DNA of 32,801 bases from an uncultured Aeromonadales bacterium (lineage in GTDB: Bacteria > Pseudomonadota > Gammaproteobacteria > Enterobacterales > Succinivibrionaceae), in assembly GCA_902761645.1 (NCBI GenBank), contig CACWLF010000048.1, positions 1 through 32,801 on the forward strand, in the 5' to 3' direction. The first letter of the stretch is position 1. Each line of letters starts with the position of its first letter. The notes beneath the pieces were generated by a model that searched no databases, was not told the origin of the DNA, and saw only the letters and a list, made by a program, of their open reading frames with translations. Made by a program: the position numbers and the translations under genes. Below, in pieces: positions 1 through 6,684 of this stretch.

Positions 1-61
1 TTCATTCTCTCATAACGTAGTTCATTCACTTTTCAGTGAAATCACTTAGACTAAGCAAAAG

Positions 62-88
62 CCATAATTACCTTAAAGGTTATTATGG
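62..88. repeat. Inverted repeat downstream of SRP RNA
   Basis: A near-perfect 27-bp inverted repeat whose arms begin CCATAAT and end ATTATGG, with one mismatched pair. It lies about 90 bases past the SRP RNA 3' end in the direction of ffs transcription. The T-run after it on the minus strand is weak (CTTTTG). It may be a terminator or processing hairpin for the ffs transcript, but an operator cannot be excluded. Confidence 0.35.
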
Positions 89-180
89 ATCGTTTACTGA
101 AATATGTTCACGGAACCGCAGCACGAATGCACAGTAAACAACGATGTCTTTATCAAGTGGAAAATCAGGAGATGGTTGCG

Positions 181-284
181 AGTGGAGACAAGCTGCATTC
201 CGGTACTTAGCGAAATTGATTTGGCTGCTTCCTTCCGAACCTGACCAGGTGACCAACCCACCAATACGAAAGAACCTGCCCCCA
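181..284 (-). ncRNA. ffs: Signal recognition particle RNA (4.5S type)
   Basis: This is the bacterial 4.5S SRP RNA, which binds Ffh and targets nascent membrane proteins to FtsY and the translocon. Read on the minus strand it holds the universally conserved apical core GGTCAGG-TTCGGAAGGAAGCAGCC (positions about 228-250), with the GGAA tetraloop and the asymmetric loop bound by the Ffh M domain. The 5' end GGGGGCAGG (about 275-283) pairs with CTTGTCTCC (184-192) with G-U wobbles, closing a roughly 100-nt hairpin and setting the ends to within a few bases. E. coli 4.5S RNA is 114 nt, so the size fits. An open reading frame crossing this region is coincidental. Confidence 0.93.
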
Positions 285-301
285 TAACAGAAAACGATTG
301 T

Positions 302-330
302 ATGTTACTAAATTATTATTGTCTTTTCAA
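302..330 (-). promoter_or_regulatory. Candidate sigma-70 promoter for ffs
   Basis: On the minus strand TTGAAA (325-330) and TAACAT (302-307) are separated by 17 bases, in an AT-rich setting just upstream of the SRP RNA. The predicted start lies some 12 bases before the mature 5' end. That agrees with 4.5S RNA being trimmed from a precursor by RNase P in E. coli. No transcript data support it. Confidence 0.5.
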
Positions 331-437
331 GTATAAAACCTTAATAAATTGCCGGATGTTTAAATTTGGAACAATCAACTAGCAATAAAACAGGTCATCT
401 GAAATTTTTGTTCAAATTCTCTTTTTCACGCGAATGG

Positions 438-682
438 TTAAAATTTGATATACATCCTGCCTCTTACGTTTCCGTTCTTGAATGGATGCATGTACAGAAA
501 ATCCAATACCGCACATGGGATCGGAATTAGCTGATTTTCATTTGGATTGTCTCTTGCCTCCCGGTATGCAAGAGTCAGCAGTTTCATCCCGTCCCGGGTG
601 TGTCCGTAGCTGATGTCGGATGAAAGAAGACGCTTCTACGTCAATACTGAATTTCTTTGATAATGTCGCTGTATGCTTCCTG
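438..682 (-). pseudogene. Remnant of a Fic-domain protein
   Basis: Fic proteins transfer AMP or other groups to target proteins using an HPFx(D/E)GNGR loop. Read on the minus strand, this stretch contains broken pieces in the correct order. QEAYSDIIKEIQY ends in an in-frame TGA near 643. FFHPTSATDTPGTG follows in the same frame. After a frame change, a piece starting at 587 runs MKLLTLAYREARDNPNENQ and then IPIPCAVLDFLYMHPFKNGN, ending at a TAA (438-440). The last part matches the Fic core helix and loop: the His, Pro, Phe and GN are present, but GNGR reads GNVR and the protein stops eight residues later. The downstream helices are gone, and the piece upstream of QEAY is closed by a stop. This is a decayed gene, not a small functional one. 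It sits between ffs and lrgB. Confidence 0.72.
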
Positions 683-706
683 GTATTAAATTATTATTTC
701 TGCATA

Positions 707-775
707 AAAGCGGAGAGGACTTGTGCAGGCAGTCTTGGAGCTTGTCCGTATCCGCCTCTGACGAGTCCTCTCGCT
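707..775 (-). terminator. Terminator-like inverted repeat after lrgB
   Basis: GAGAGGACT (713-721) and AGTCCTCTC (764-772) are perfect 9-bp inverted arms, extended by GCG/CGC with a one-base bulge. On the minus strand the second arm is followed by CGCTTTT. The loop is long (about 42 nt). It lies just past the lrgB stop and could end the lrgAB transcript. Confidence 0.4.
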
Positions 776-792
776 CCATGCTGTGTTCATGT

Positions 793-1479
793 TTACAGCA
801 AAAATCTGTAAAGAAAAGAAATATACGAAGGGGCAATGACTGAGGTTATAATTCCGCACAGCACCAGTGCCAGAGATGAATAGGAACCCTGTGTCAGACC
901 GTGTTCCTGGGCTGCGGATGTTCCTACTGCATGGGAACATGAACCTATTGCCAGACCCTGAGCCTTCGGATCGGTTATTTTCAGTTTTTTCATTATCGGA
1001 AAACCGAGAATTGAACCGGCTATACCTACAAGGCATACCACTGCGGCCGCAATGGATGCTATTCCTCCCAGTTCGTTGGCGGTATTTATTGCCAGAGGCG
1101 TGGTGATGGATCTTGCCGACAGTGCGTATGCAATTTCCTTGTCGATTCCCATAAAGTGGCAAATCAGAATTGCCGATGTAATGGATATTATCGTGGAAAT
1201 AAAACAGCAGAAAAGAATACTGAAAGCCTGTTTTTTTATTTCCTTGAACTGCAGGTATAAAGGAATTGCAAGAGCAACTATCGAAGGTTCAAGCAGGTAT
1301 TTAAGCACGGTTGTGCCCTTCATGTAATCCTGAAGTGTGTAGTCTGTGTACAGTATCAGAGGAATTATCACCATGCACGGAATCAGTACCGGATTAATAA
1401 AGGGAAGCCTTCTGAAAACGTACATTTTCTTGGTTAAAAGATAAAGAGCAAGAGTAAGCGGAAGACCGATATAAATCAT
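793..1479 (-). CDS. lrgB: LrgB/YohK-family membrane protein
   Basis: This 228-residue polytopic membrane protein belongs to the LrgB/CidB/YohK family. It works with an LrgA/CidA partner in holin/antiholin-like control of murein hydrolase export or in small-metabolite transport across the inner membrane. Family hallmarks are ALSARSITTPLAINTANELGG in the middle, then AIGSCSHAVGTSAAQEHG near the C-terminus. At least six hydrophobic segments are visible, and the length is normal for the family. Its start overlaps the lrgA stop by four bases (ATGA), so the two are translationally coupled. A 7-bp hairpin, TTTACAG/CTGTAAA, spans the stop codon (792-812). Family assignment is firm; the physiological role in this organism is inferred. 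Confidence 0.92.
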   Translation of the reverse strand: MIYIGLPLTLALYLLTKKMYVFRRLPFINPVLIPCMVIIPLILYTDYTLQDYMKGTTVLKYLLEPSIVALAIPLYLQFKEIKKQAFSILFCCFISTIISITSAILICHFMGIDKEIAYALSARSITTPLAINTANELGGIASIAAAVVCLVGIAGSILGFPIMKKLKITDPKAQGLAIGSCSHAVGTSAAQEHGLTQGSYSSLALVLCGIITSVIAPSYISFLYRFLL

Positions 1480-1889
1480 TTTCTTTCACTCCTGGCGTTG
1501 ATGAACTGAAAAGTATGGCCGACAACGGCAATTATCAGGAATATACCCAGAAATACATTCAGGGCAATAATACCAAGATTGTTCATAACAAGATCTCCGT
1601 ATTCCACTATTCCCACGGCAGGCGGAATAAAGAACAGAGCCATATAGGTTAAAATAAGTCTTCCAGACGGCTGAAGCCATTCAAGCCGGATTATTTTTAA
1701 TTCCAGAGTCAGAAACAGCAAAAGCATTCCGATAAGAGATCGCGGAAAGGGGATCCATCGGGACAGAAGATCTCCCAAAAGAAGAAAACCGTATATTACG
1801 GCAAAACTGACAGTCAGATGAATAAGACTGCGCAGTGCACCCGAAATTTTCTCCCGGGTGAAAAGGGATTTTAATTCAGTCATAAACAT
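1476..1889 (-). CDS. lrgA: LrgA/CidA/YohJ-family membrane protein
   Basis: This 137-residue protein is the holin-like LrgA/CidA/YohJ partner of LrgB. It has four hydrophobic segments and family motifs FPRSLIGMLLLFLTL and LFFIPPAVGIVEY; the second is the family's most recognisable block. It is the first gene of a two-gene unit whose reading frames overlap by four bases. Two possible ATG codons (1889 and 1883) lie close together and neither has a clear Shine-Dalgarno, so the exact start is uncertain. The gap to the upstream thiol oxidoreductase gene is 90 bp and holds a terminator, so lrgAB probably has its own promoter, though none is obvious. LrgAB expression answers to overflow metabolites or murein stress in other bacteria; no such signal is visible here. 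Confidence 0.9.
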   Translation of the reverse strand: MFMTELKSLFTREKISGALRSLIHLTVSFAVIYGFLLLGDLLSRWIPFPRSLIGMLLLFLTLELKIIRLEWLQPSGRLILTYMALFFIPPAVGIVEYGDLVMNNLGIIALNVFLGIFLIIAVVGHTFQFINARSERK

Positions 1890-1899
1890 AACTTGTTCA

Positions 1900-1938
1900 A
1901 ATCAAAACAAACAAGGCTGAGATTTCTCTCAACCTTGT
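1900..1938 (-). terminator. Rho-independent terminator of the DsbA-like gene
   Basis: Arms ACAAGGCTGAGA (1911-1922) and TCTCAACCTTGT (1927-1938) pair over 12 positions with one mismatch and a 4-nt loop. On the minus strand the hairpin is followed by TTTGTTTTGATTT. It lies between the thiol oxidoreductase stop and the lrgA start. Confidence 0.7.
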
Positions 1939-1979
1939 ACAATCCAAAGGACAGGCATTATGTTATGACATTTTGCCGC

Positions 1980-2726
1980 TTAATTCAATTTATCTTTGAT
2001 GAAATCGGTAGAGGTAGGTGCACCGCGGATAAATTCATCATTGATGATGTAGCAAGGTGTACCTGTTACGTTCATAGCCTTGCCTTCCTTGAGATTAAGC
2101 TTGATGGTTTCCCATATCTCCTTGCTTTCCATTACTGCCTTGATTTTGTTCCAGTCCATCTTGAGACTGTCGGTGGCAGCCTTGATATCATCAATTGATT
2201 CGATACGCTTGCCGTTGATTACAGCCATGTGATAGTCAAGGAACTGCTTAGGATAAAGCTGGTAAACTGCGAGAGATGCCTTTGCCGCAATGGTGGATCC
2301 TTCACCCAGAATTGGATATTCCTTGAAAATGTAGCGAATATCGTTTGCCTGTGCATGTTCAGACAGAATCTTGAAGAACAGCTGTTTTGAACGTTTGCAG
2401 TATCCGCAGTTATAGTCGGAGAATTCAATAATCACGTTTTTGGCATCCTTCGGACCGATGGTTGCATCGTTTGGATTATTGAACAGATAATCATAATGGG
2501 CTTTGATATATTCCTTGTCCATGGAAATTTCGTTATCAGCCATCAGCTGCTGGAGCCTTACGTTCATTTCCATCAGGATTTGAGGATTCTCCAGAAGGTA
2601 GTCATGAACAATCTTTTCAATTTCACCTTTGGTCAGGGTTGCGGCTGCTGCGGCATTCTCCGCAGAGCAGACATTTGCAGATAAAGTCAGTGCAGAGGCA
2701 AGCAGTACTGTTTTAAATAAATTCAT
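1980..2726 (-). CDS. Periplasmic DsbA-family thiol:disulfide oxidoreductase
   Basis: This 248-residue exported thioredoxin-fold protein would form or shuffle disulfides in periplasmic proteins. A Sec signal peptide (about residues 1-22, ending CSAE) precedes an N-terminal helical segment, GEIEKIVHDYLLENPQI. Such segments occur in ScsC- and Com1-like members of the DsbA superfamily and serve oligomerisation in ScsC. The active site is C107-GY-C110 within FSDYNCGYCKRS, and the cis-proline loop is TGTPC (Pro224). The start at 2726 is chosen because AAGGAA lies just upstream and a signal peptide follows at once; an in-frame upstream extension has neither. The gene stands alone, without a DsbB-like partner. 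The amylases nearby have many Cys residues and could be clients, but that is inference. Confidence 0.88.
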   Translation of the reverse strand: MNLFKTVLLASALTLSANVCSAENAAAAATLTKGEIEKIVHDYLLENPQILMEMNVRLQQLMADNEISMDKEYIKAHYDYLFNNPNDATIGPKDAKNVIIEFSDYNCGYCKRSKQLFFKILSEHAQANDIRYIFKEYPILGEGSTIAAKASLAVYQLYPKQFLDYHMAVINGKRIESIDDIKAATDSLKMDWNKIKAVMESKEIWETIKLNLKEGKAMNVTGTPCYIINDEFIRGAPTSTDFIKDKLN

Positions 2727-3035
2727 TGTTTTTTCCTTTTGTTTCAATCCGGATACGATAACGGTTTCCGATGCATCCTGCGGATCCGGGAGATCTGCCG
2801 TGCGGCGCATGAATCAGCCGTTATTCCGGTATAATCAAGAACCATATACTTAAATTTCGTGAATTGTATCATATACACAGTGATTTATGGTTTAACTTAG
2901 AACACAAATGCGACTTCAAACACAAATAGACAATTTTTTTTGAATTTATTTAAAAAAAGCCGAACCTGACCGCCCGGATACTAGGTGAAAATCATGTCAA
3001 TTTGCAGTAATATTGCATTTGATTAAAATTTGTTA
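2727..3035. other. Divergent intergenic region, no gene seen
   Basis: This gap lies between the start of the DsbA-like gene (leftward) and the rplY promoter (rightward). It is AT-rich, includes a poly-T/poly-A stretch around 2935-2957, and has no reading frame with a ribosome binding site. Control signals for the leftward gene should be here, but no convincing -35/-10 pair was found. Confidence 0.5.
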
Positions 3036-3064
3036 TTGCGTTGAGAGAGTCTTTTAAGTACAAT
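3036..3064 (+). promoter_or_regulatory. Candidate sigma-70 promoter of rplY
   Basis: TTGCGT (3036-3041) and TACAAT (3059-3064) are separated by 17 bases, with AT-rich sequence upstream. The expected start near 3071 gives a leader of about 67 nt before rplY. Confidence 0.55.
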
Positions 3065-3082
3065 ACCCTTGCTTTTGAACGG

Positions 3083-3107
3083 TCGCATTCGGAAGCGAAG
3101 GTTTTTT
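3083..3107 (+). promoter_or_regulatory. Hairpin plus T-run in rplY leader
   Basis: TCGC (3083-3086) and GCGA (3095-3098) can pair around ATTCGGAA, and a run of six T follows at 3102-3107, inside the predicted rplY leader. E. coli L25 is known to repress its own synthesis through its mRNA leader. This element may be the local equivalent, or a weak attenuator. The short stem makes either reading tentative. Confidence 0.3.
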
Positions 3108-3137
3108 ATCAATTACATAATATAGAGAGATTTCAAA

Positions 3138-3425
3138 ATGGCATATTCATTTGATGCAGAAATTCGTACAGACTTAGGGAAAGGTGCGAGCCGCCGCCAA
3201 CGTCGTCAGGATAAGGTTCCTGCTGTTGTGTATGGTGGTAACAAGGATGCAGTAAGCATTTCTTTGGATCACAACAAGATTATCAATGCACAGCAATTCG
3301 AAGCTTTTTATAAAGAACCAATCACCTTAAATATCAGCGGTGAAGCAGTGCAGGTTAAAGTTGTTGCAATTCAGCGTCACCCTGTTAAACCAAAGATTAT
3401 TCATTTAGACTTTTTACGTGTTTAA
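3138..3425 (+). CDS. rplY: 50S ribosomal protein L25
   Basis: L25 binds 5S rRNA in the central protuberance of the large subunit. At 95 residues this is the short E. coli form, without the C-terminal CTC-type extension. Recognisable parts are the start [20 protein letters not shown], the VPAVVYGG block and the C-terminal [21 protein letters not shown]-like strand. There is no strong Shine-Dalgarno (GAGAG lies about 10 bases upstream). E. coli rplY is also reported to lack a normal one, which fits autoregulated translation. It stands as its own unit, with a candidate promoter and a clear terminator. Confidence 0.96.
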   Translation: MAYSFDAEIRTDLGKGASRRQRRQDKVPAVVYGGNKDAVSISLDHNKIINAQQFEAFYKEPITLNISGEAVQVKVVAIQRHPVKPKIIHLDFLRV

Positions 3426-3470
3426 TAAATAATCAGGGTAATTATTCTCCTTTTTTGTTAGTTAGTTTTT

Positions 3471-3494
3471 AAGGCGCGTCACTGCGCCTTTTTT
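3471..3494 (+). terminator. Rho-independent terminator of rplY
   Basis: AAGGCGC (3471-3477) pairs perfectly with GCGCCTT (3484-3490) around GTCACT, followed by TTTT. Confidence 0.88.
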
Positions 3495-3510
3495 ATAAGT
3501 TCTACAGATC

Positions 3511-4401
3511 ATGATTAAAATCGGAAAAATTAATAAACTCCCTATTTGTGAAATAACTGAAAAAGGTTGTTTTCTGCAGGCGGATGATCAGCAGGTGTTC
3601 ATTCCTCTTTCCCAGATGAAGGAAGGCGCCGCAGTAGGAGATCATGTTGATGCTTTCCTTTATTATGATGATGATCGCCTTACAGCCACCGGCAAGCGTC
3701 CGAGGGCTCAGGTCGGAGAACTGGCCTATCTTCAGATTATAGGTTCAGGCAGATACGGTTATTTTCTGAATAACGGCATCCGCAAGGATATATTTTTACC
3801 GTTTGATCAGGTAAAAGGCATGCACAAGGTTGATGACAGTGTTTTTGTGTATGTTTATCTTGATTATGAAAAAAGGCTGTGTGCAACAACAAGATATGAA
3901 AAGCATTTCAGTGAAACTGTTGCGGACGGTTTTAAAGTTGACGATCAGGTGAAGGTGCTTCCGATTGTGAAAACTCCTCTCGGTATCAAGGCTCTGGTTG
4001 AAAACAGATTTTTTGCAATGTTCATGAATCACGATTTGCCGAAAGACTGCAATATCAAGTTCGGGAAAAAAATCTATGCTTTCATCAAGAACATAAGAGA
4101 CGATCAGAAAGTCGATCTGGTTCCTGCGGAGCATAATCACCAGTATCATGATACAGACGCAGTGACTGAACGTGCAGCCGAATCAGGCTCTTCATATCGC
4201 GCCAACGAGGAACTTTCCGGGCATATTATAAAAATGCTGCAGGATAACGGCGGTTTCATTCCTTTCAATGATCACAGCGATCCTAAGGTTATTATGAAAA
4301 TTTTCAAGGTTTCCAAGGGTATTTTCAAGAAAACCATCGGCAACCTTTATAAACAGAACAGAATTACTATTGAATTTAACGGAATCAGATTAAACAGATA
4401 G
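3511..4401 (+). CDS. cvfB: CvfB/YitL-like S1 RNA-binding protein
   Basis: This 296-residue protein matches the CvfB/YitL family: tandem S1-like OB folds followed by a small winged-helix domain, thought to bind RNA and affect gene expression. The first S1-like unit (about 1-65) contains GCFLQADDQQVFIPLSQM; the second (about 66-135) contains GYFLNNGIRKDIFLPFDQV. The C-terminal part, DNGGFIPFNDHSDPKVIMKIF followed by SKGIFKKTIGNLYKQNRI, is the family's winged helix. No Shine-Dalgarno is visible, and the terminator of rplY ends only 16 bases before the ATG, so how it is transcribed is unclear. It heads a plus-strand series with the sugar exporter, sohB, topA and mepA. The cellular role is not well defined for any member. 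Confidence 0.85.
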   Translation: MIKIGKINKLPICEITEKGCFLQADDQQVFIPLSQMKEGAAVGDHVDAFLYYDDDRLTATGKRPRAQVGELAYLQIIGSGRYGYFLNNGIRKDIFLPFDQVKGMHKVDDSVFVYVYLDYEKRLCATTRYEKHFSETVADGFKVDDQVKVLPIVKTPLGIKALVENRFFAMFMNHDLPKDCNIKFGKKIYAFIKNIRDDQKVDLVPAEHNHQYHDTDAVTERAAESGSSYRANEELSGHIIKMLQDNGGFIPFNDHSDPKVIMKIFKVSKGIFKKTIGNLYKQNRITIEFNGIRLNR

Positions 4402-4426
4402 TAAATTCCGGAACAGAATTTATTAA

Positions 4427-5593
4427 ATGAGCAGTTTATTTAAGATCAGAGTGTCCAGAACTGTAATCGCCTATATGGTTACAGTGTTGTTTGTAAGTAT
4501 GGCAATTGCCCTGTTCACTCCTGTCTGCGCTCTGTTTCTGGCGGATGAGGTTCACGCATCCAGGTTTCAGATAGGTATGTTTTTTACTGTTCAGGGTTTC
4601 TTTACAATTTTTCTGACGCAGATTATCGCCAAATATTCGGATGTTTACGGCGGAAGAAAAATGATTATTGCATGGGGCTGCCTGTGCGGTTCCGTGAGTT
4701 TTCTTATTTTTGCCTACTGTCGCGACTACCTGCTGATTCTTCTGACAGGAGCTTTCATTTTAAGCATGTCGCAGATCGGAGCCCAGTTTTTTGCTTCGGC
4801 CCGCGAATACTGTATCTATACCAAACGGAATATTTATACCTTCAATTCAATTCTCAGAGCATGTTTTGCTCTTGCATGGGTTATCGGTCCTCCGATTGCA
4901 CTCGGTTTTGTCGGAACATACGGTTTCAAGTCCATTTTTCTGGCCACAATTGCAGTTTATATTATTGTAGTAACTCTCACTTTTTTGGCATTGCCGAATA
5001 CCAATTATGAAAAGCCGGATTCGGATAATATCAGAAAAATTAAACTTTTTTCTGATCGAAGTGTAATTTTTTTATGTGCAACCACCATGTGCGTGTTCAT
5101 TTGCAATAATATGTATATGATAACGATGCCTCAGTATACAACCCATGAACTTGGTTTCGACGTCGGGTATGTCGGCATTTTTGTCGCAACAGCCGCCGGT
5201 ATCGAGATCCCGGTCATGGTAATCTCGGGTCAGATCGCAAAACGCATCAATATGAAGTACATTCTGCTTTTCGGTCTGTTCTGCGGTGTTGCCTACAATG
5301 CTGTAATATCCCATATGACTACAGTTACCGGTTTTCTGTCTGCGCAGGTGCTGAACGCACTGTTTATAGGTACGTTTACCTCCCTCGGAATGTTGTATTT
5401 TCAGGAATTATTGCCTAAGATACCGGGACAGGCTACTACGCTATTTACTAACAGTATTGCAATTGGTAGTATTGCAGCAGGGGCAATAAGTGGTATTATA
5501 TCCGAAAACTTCGGCTTTATTACGGTCTTCAATGCATGTGTCGTGGTAAGCTTTATCTCTTTTGTTTGTATGAGTTTGGTAAGAAAAATATAG
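4427..5593 (+). CDS. SET-family sugar efflux transporter (MFS)
   Basis: This 388-residue, 12-helix inner-membrane protein of the major facilitator superfamily resembles E. coli SetA/SetB, which export sugars and sugar analogues. Shared blocks include FLADEVHAS near residue 40, ALAWVIGPPIALGF in helix 5, ATAAGIEIPVMVISGQIAKR in the second half, LNALFIGTF, and GMLYFQELLPKIPGQATTLF near the C-terminus. It starts 25 bases after the cvfB-like stop and ends three bases before sohB, so it sits in a tight operon with genes of unrelated function. In a starch degrader it may relieve glucose or maltose overload, but the substrate cannot be read from sequence. I give no symbol because setA, setB and setC cannot be told apart. 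Confidence 0.85.
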   Translation: MSSLFKIRVSRTVIAYMVTVLFVSMAIALFTPVCALFLADEVHASRFQIGMFFTVQGFFTIFLTQIIAKYSDVYGGRKMIIAWGCLCGSVSFLIFAYCRDYLLILLTGAFILSMSQIGAQFFASAREYCIYTKRNIYTFNSILRACFALAWVIGPPIALGFVGTYGFKSIFLATIAVYIIVVTLTFLALPNTNYEKPDSDNIRKIKLFSDRSVIFLCATTMCVFICNNMYMITMPQYTTHELGFDVGYVGIFVATAAGIEIPVMVISGQIAKRINMKYILLFGLFCGVAYNAVISHMTTVTGFLSAQVLNALFIGTFTSLGMLYFQELLPKIPGQATTLFTNSIAIGSIAAGAISGIISENFGFITVFNACVVVSFISFVCMSLVRKI

Positions 5594-5596
5594 AAA

Positions 5597-6658
5597 ATGA
5601 TGGATTTTATTTTAGATTGTTTAAAAATATCGACGGAAGTTTCATTTGTAATGATCCTGATGTTTTTTTTCTCGGTTATTCTTACGGTAATCACCCTGAA
5701 AATGTTTAAAACCGGAAATAAATCAGCAGATACAGAGGATGAACTGGAAAATTTAAAACTGGTGGATGTTACCGAATCATATGAAAAAATCAAAACGCAT
5801 ATGCAGAATGAGGTTCTTCCCGACGATGAACTGAAGAAAATCGCTGAAGAAAAGAAAAAAGAGGACAAGGAAGCCAGAAGACAGCAGAAAAATCAGAAAA
5901 AGAACACCATGGACGATTCCAGCAGAAAGGATCGTGTTTTCGTACTGAACTTTGAAGGAGATGTAAAAGCCACTCAGGCAAAGGTTCTCAGTGAACAGAT
6001 AACAGCGGTTTTATGCGTGGCGGAAGCTTCGGATGAGGTTATCCTGAAACTTACTTCGCCTGGCGGACTGGTTTCCGCATACGGCTATGCCGCATCCCAG
6101 CTGGTTCGTCTGCGCCAGAAGGGAATCAAACTTACCGTATGTGTCGATCAGATAGCCGCATCCGGCGGTTACATGATGGCGTGCGTTGCCAACAGAATTA
6201 TTGCTGCTCCTTTCGCGATTGTCGGTTCAATCGGCGTTGTTTCTGAATTTCCTAATTTCAATCGTCTTTTGAAGAAGTTTGACGTTGATTACGAGCAGGA
6301 AACTGCGGGTGAGTACAAGCGTACGCTCAGTATGTTCGGCGATAATTCGGATCCTAAGGCTCGTGAAAAATTCAGAGAGGATCTGGAGGAATGCCATGAA
6401 CTGTTTAAAAAACATGTGAGCAGATATCGCCAGCAGCTTGATATCAGCAAAGTTGCCACAGGCGAACACTGGTTCGCATCAGATGCTCTGAAGGAACATC
6501 TGGTTGATGAAATTTTAACTTCTGACGATTATATTTTAAGTAAAATCGGCAAGAATCAGATATTTAAATTCGTTGAAAAGAAACCAAAAAAATCATTGCT
6601 CAAAAAACTTGTAAGCGGAGCATACGAAGGTATTGTAAACAGTTCAAGAGTAATGTGA
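5597..6658 (+). CDS. sohB: SohB-type inner-membrane S49 protease
   Basis: SohB is a signal-peptide-peptidase-like serine protease anchored in the inner membrane with its active site outside the cytoplasm. An N-terminal membrane helix (about residues 14-34) is followed by a charged, Lys/Glu-rich linker (about 55-110), then the S49 domain. The Ser/Lys dyad is visible as S189 in DQIAASGGYMMA and K241 in AGEYKRTLSMFG. Other family blocks are KLTSPGGLVSAYGYAASQL and VGSIGVVSEFPNF. At 353 residues it matches E. coli SohB (about 349). A second ATG directly follows the first, so the start is uncertain by one codon. sohB next to topA is also the E. coli order. Confidence 0.95.
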   Translation: MMDFILDCLKISTEVSFVMILMFFFSVILTVITLKMFKTGNKSADTEDELENLKLVDVTESYEKIKTHMQNEVLPDDELKKIAEEKKKEDKEARRQQKNQKKNTMDDSSRKDRVFVLNFEGDVKATQAKVLSEQITAVLCVAEASDEVILKLTSPGGLVSAYGYAASQLVRLRQKGIKLTVCVDQIAASGGYMMACVANRIIAAPFAIVGSIGVVSEFPNFNRLLKKFDVDYEQETAGEYKRTLSMFGDNSDPKAREKFREDLEECHELFKKHVSRYRQQLDISKVATGEHWFASDALKEHLVDEILTSDDYILSKIGKNQIFKFVEKKPKKSLLKKLVSGAYEGIVNSSRVM

Positions 6659-6684
6659 TTTAAAGAATAAGTATGGTGGAATAA

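Noticed and set aside
94-285. 63-codon reading frame on the minus strand
   Set aside because: It covers the SRP RNA, whose conserved core and pairing explain the sequence; there is no protein-like content.
620-811. Small plus-strand frames over the Fic remnant and lrgB end
   Set aside because: No start signal, and the opposite strand holds recognisable Fic and LrgB sequence.
686-1162. 158-codon minus-strand frame within lrgB
   Set aside because: It is an alternative frame of lrgB, with a low-complexity Arg/Ser-rich product and no ribosome binding site.
2870-2895. LexA-like box (CTGTGTATATGATACA on the minus strand)
   Set aside because: The second half reads ACA in place of CAG, and the neighbouring gene is not an SOS gene.
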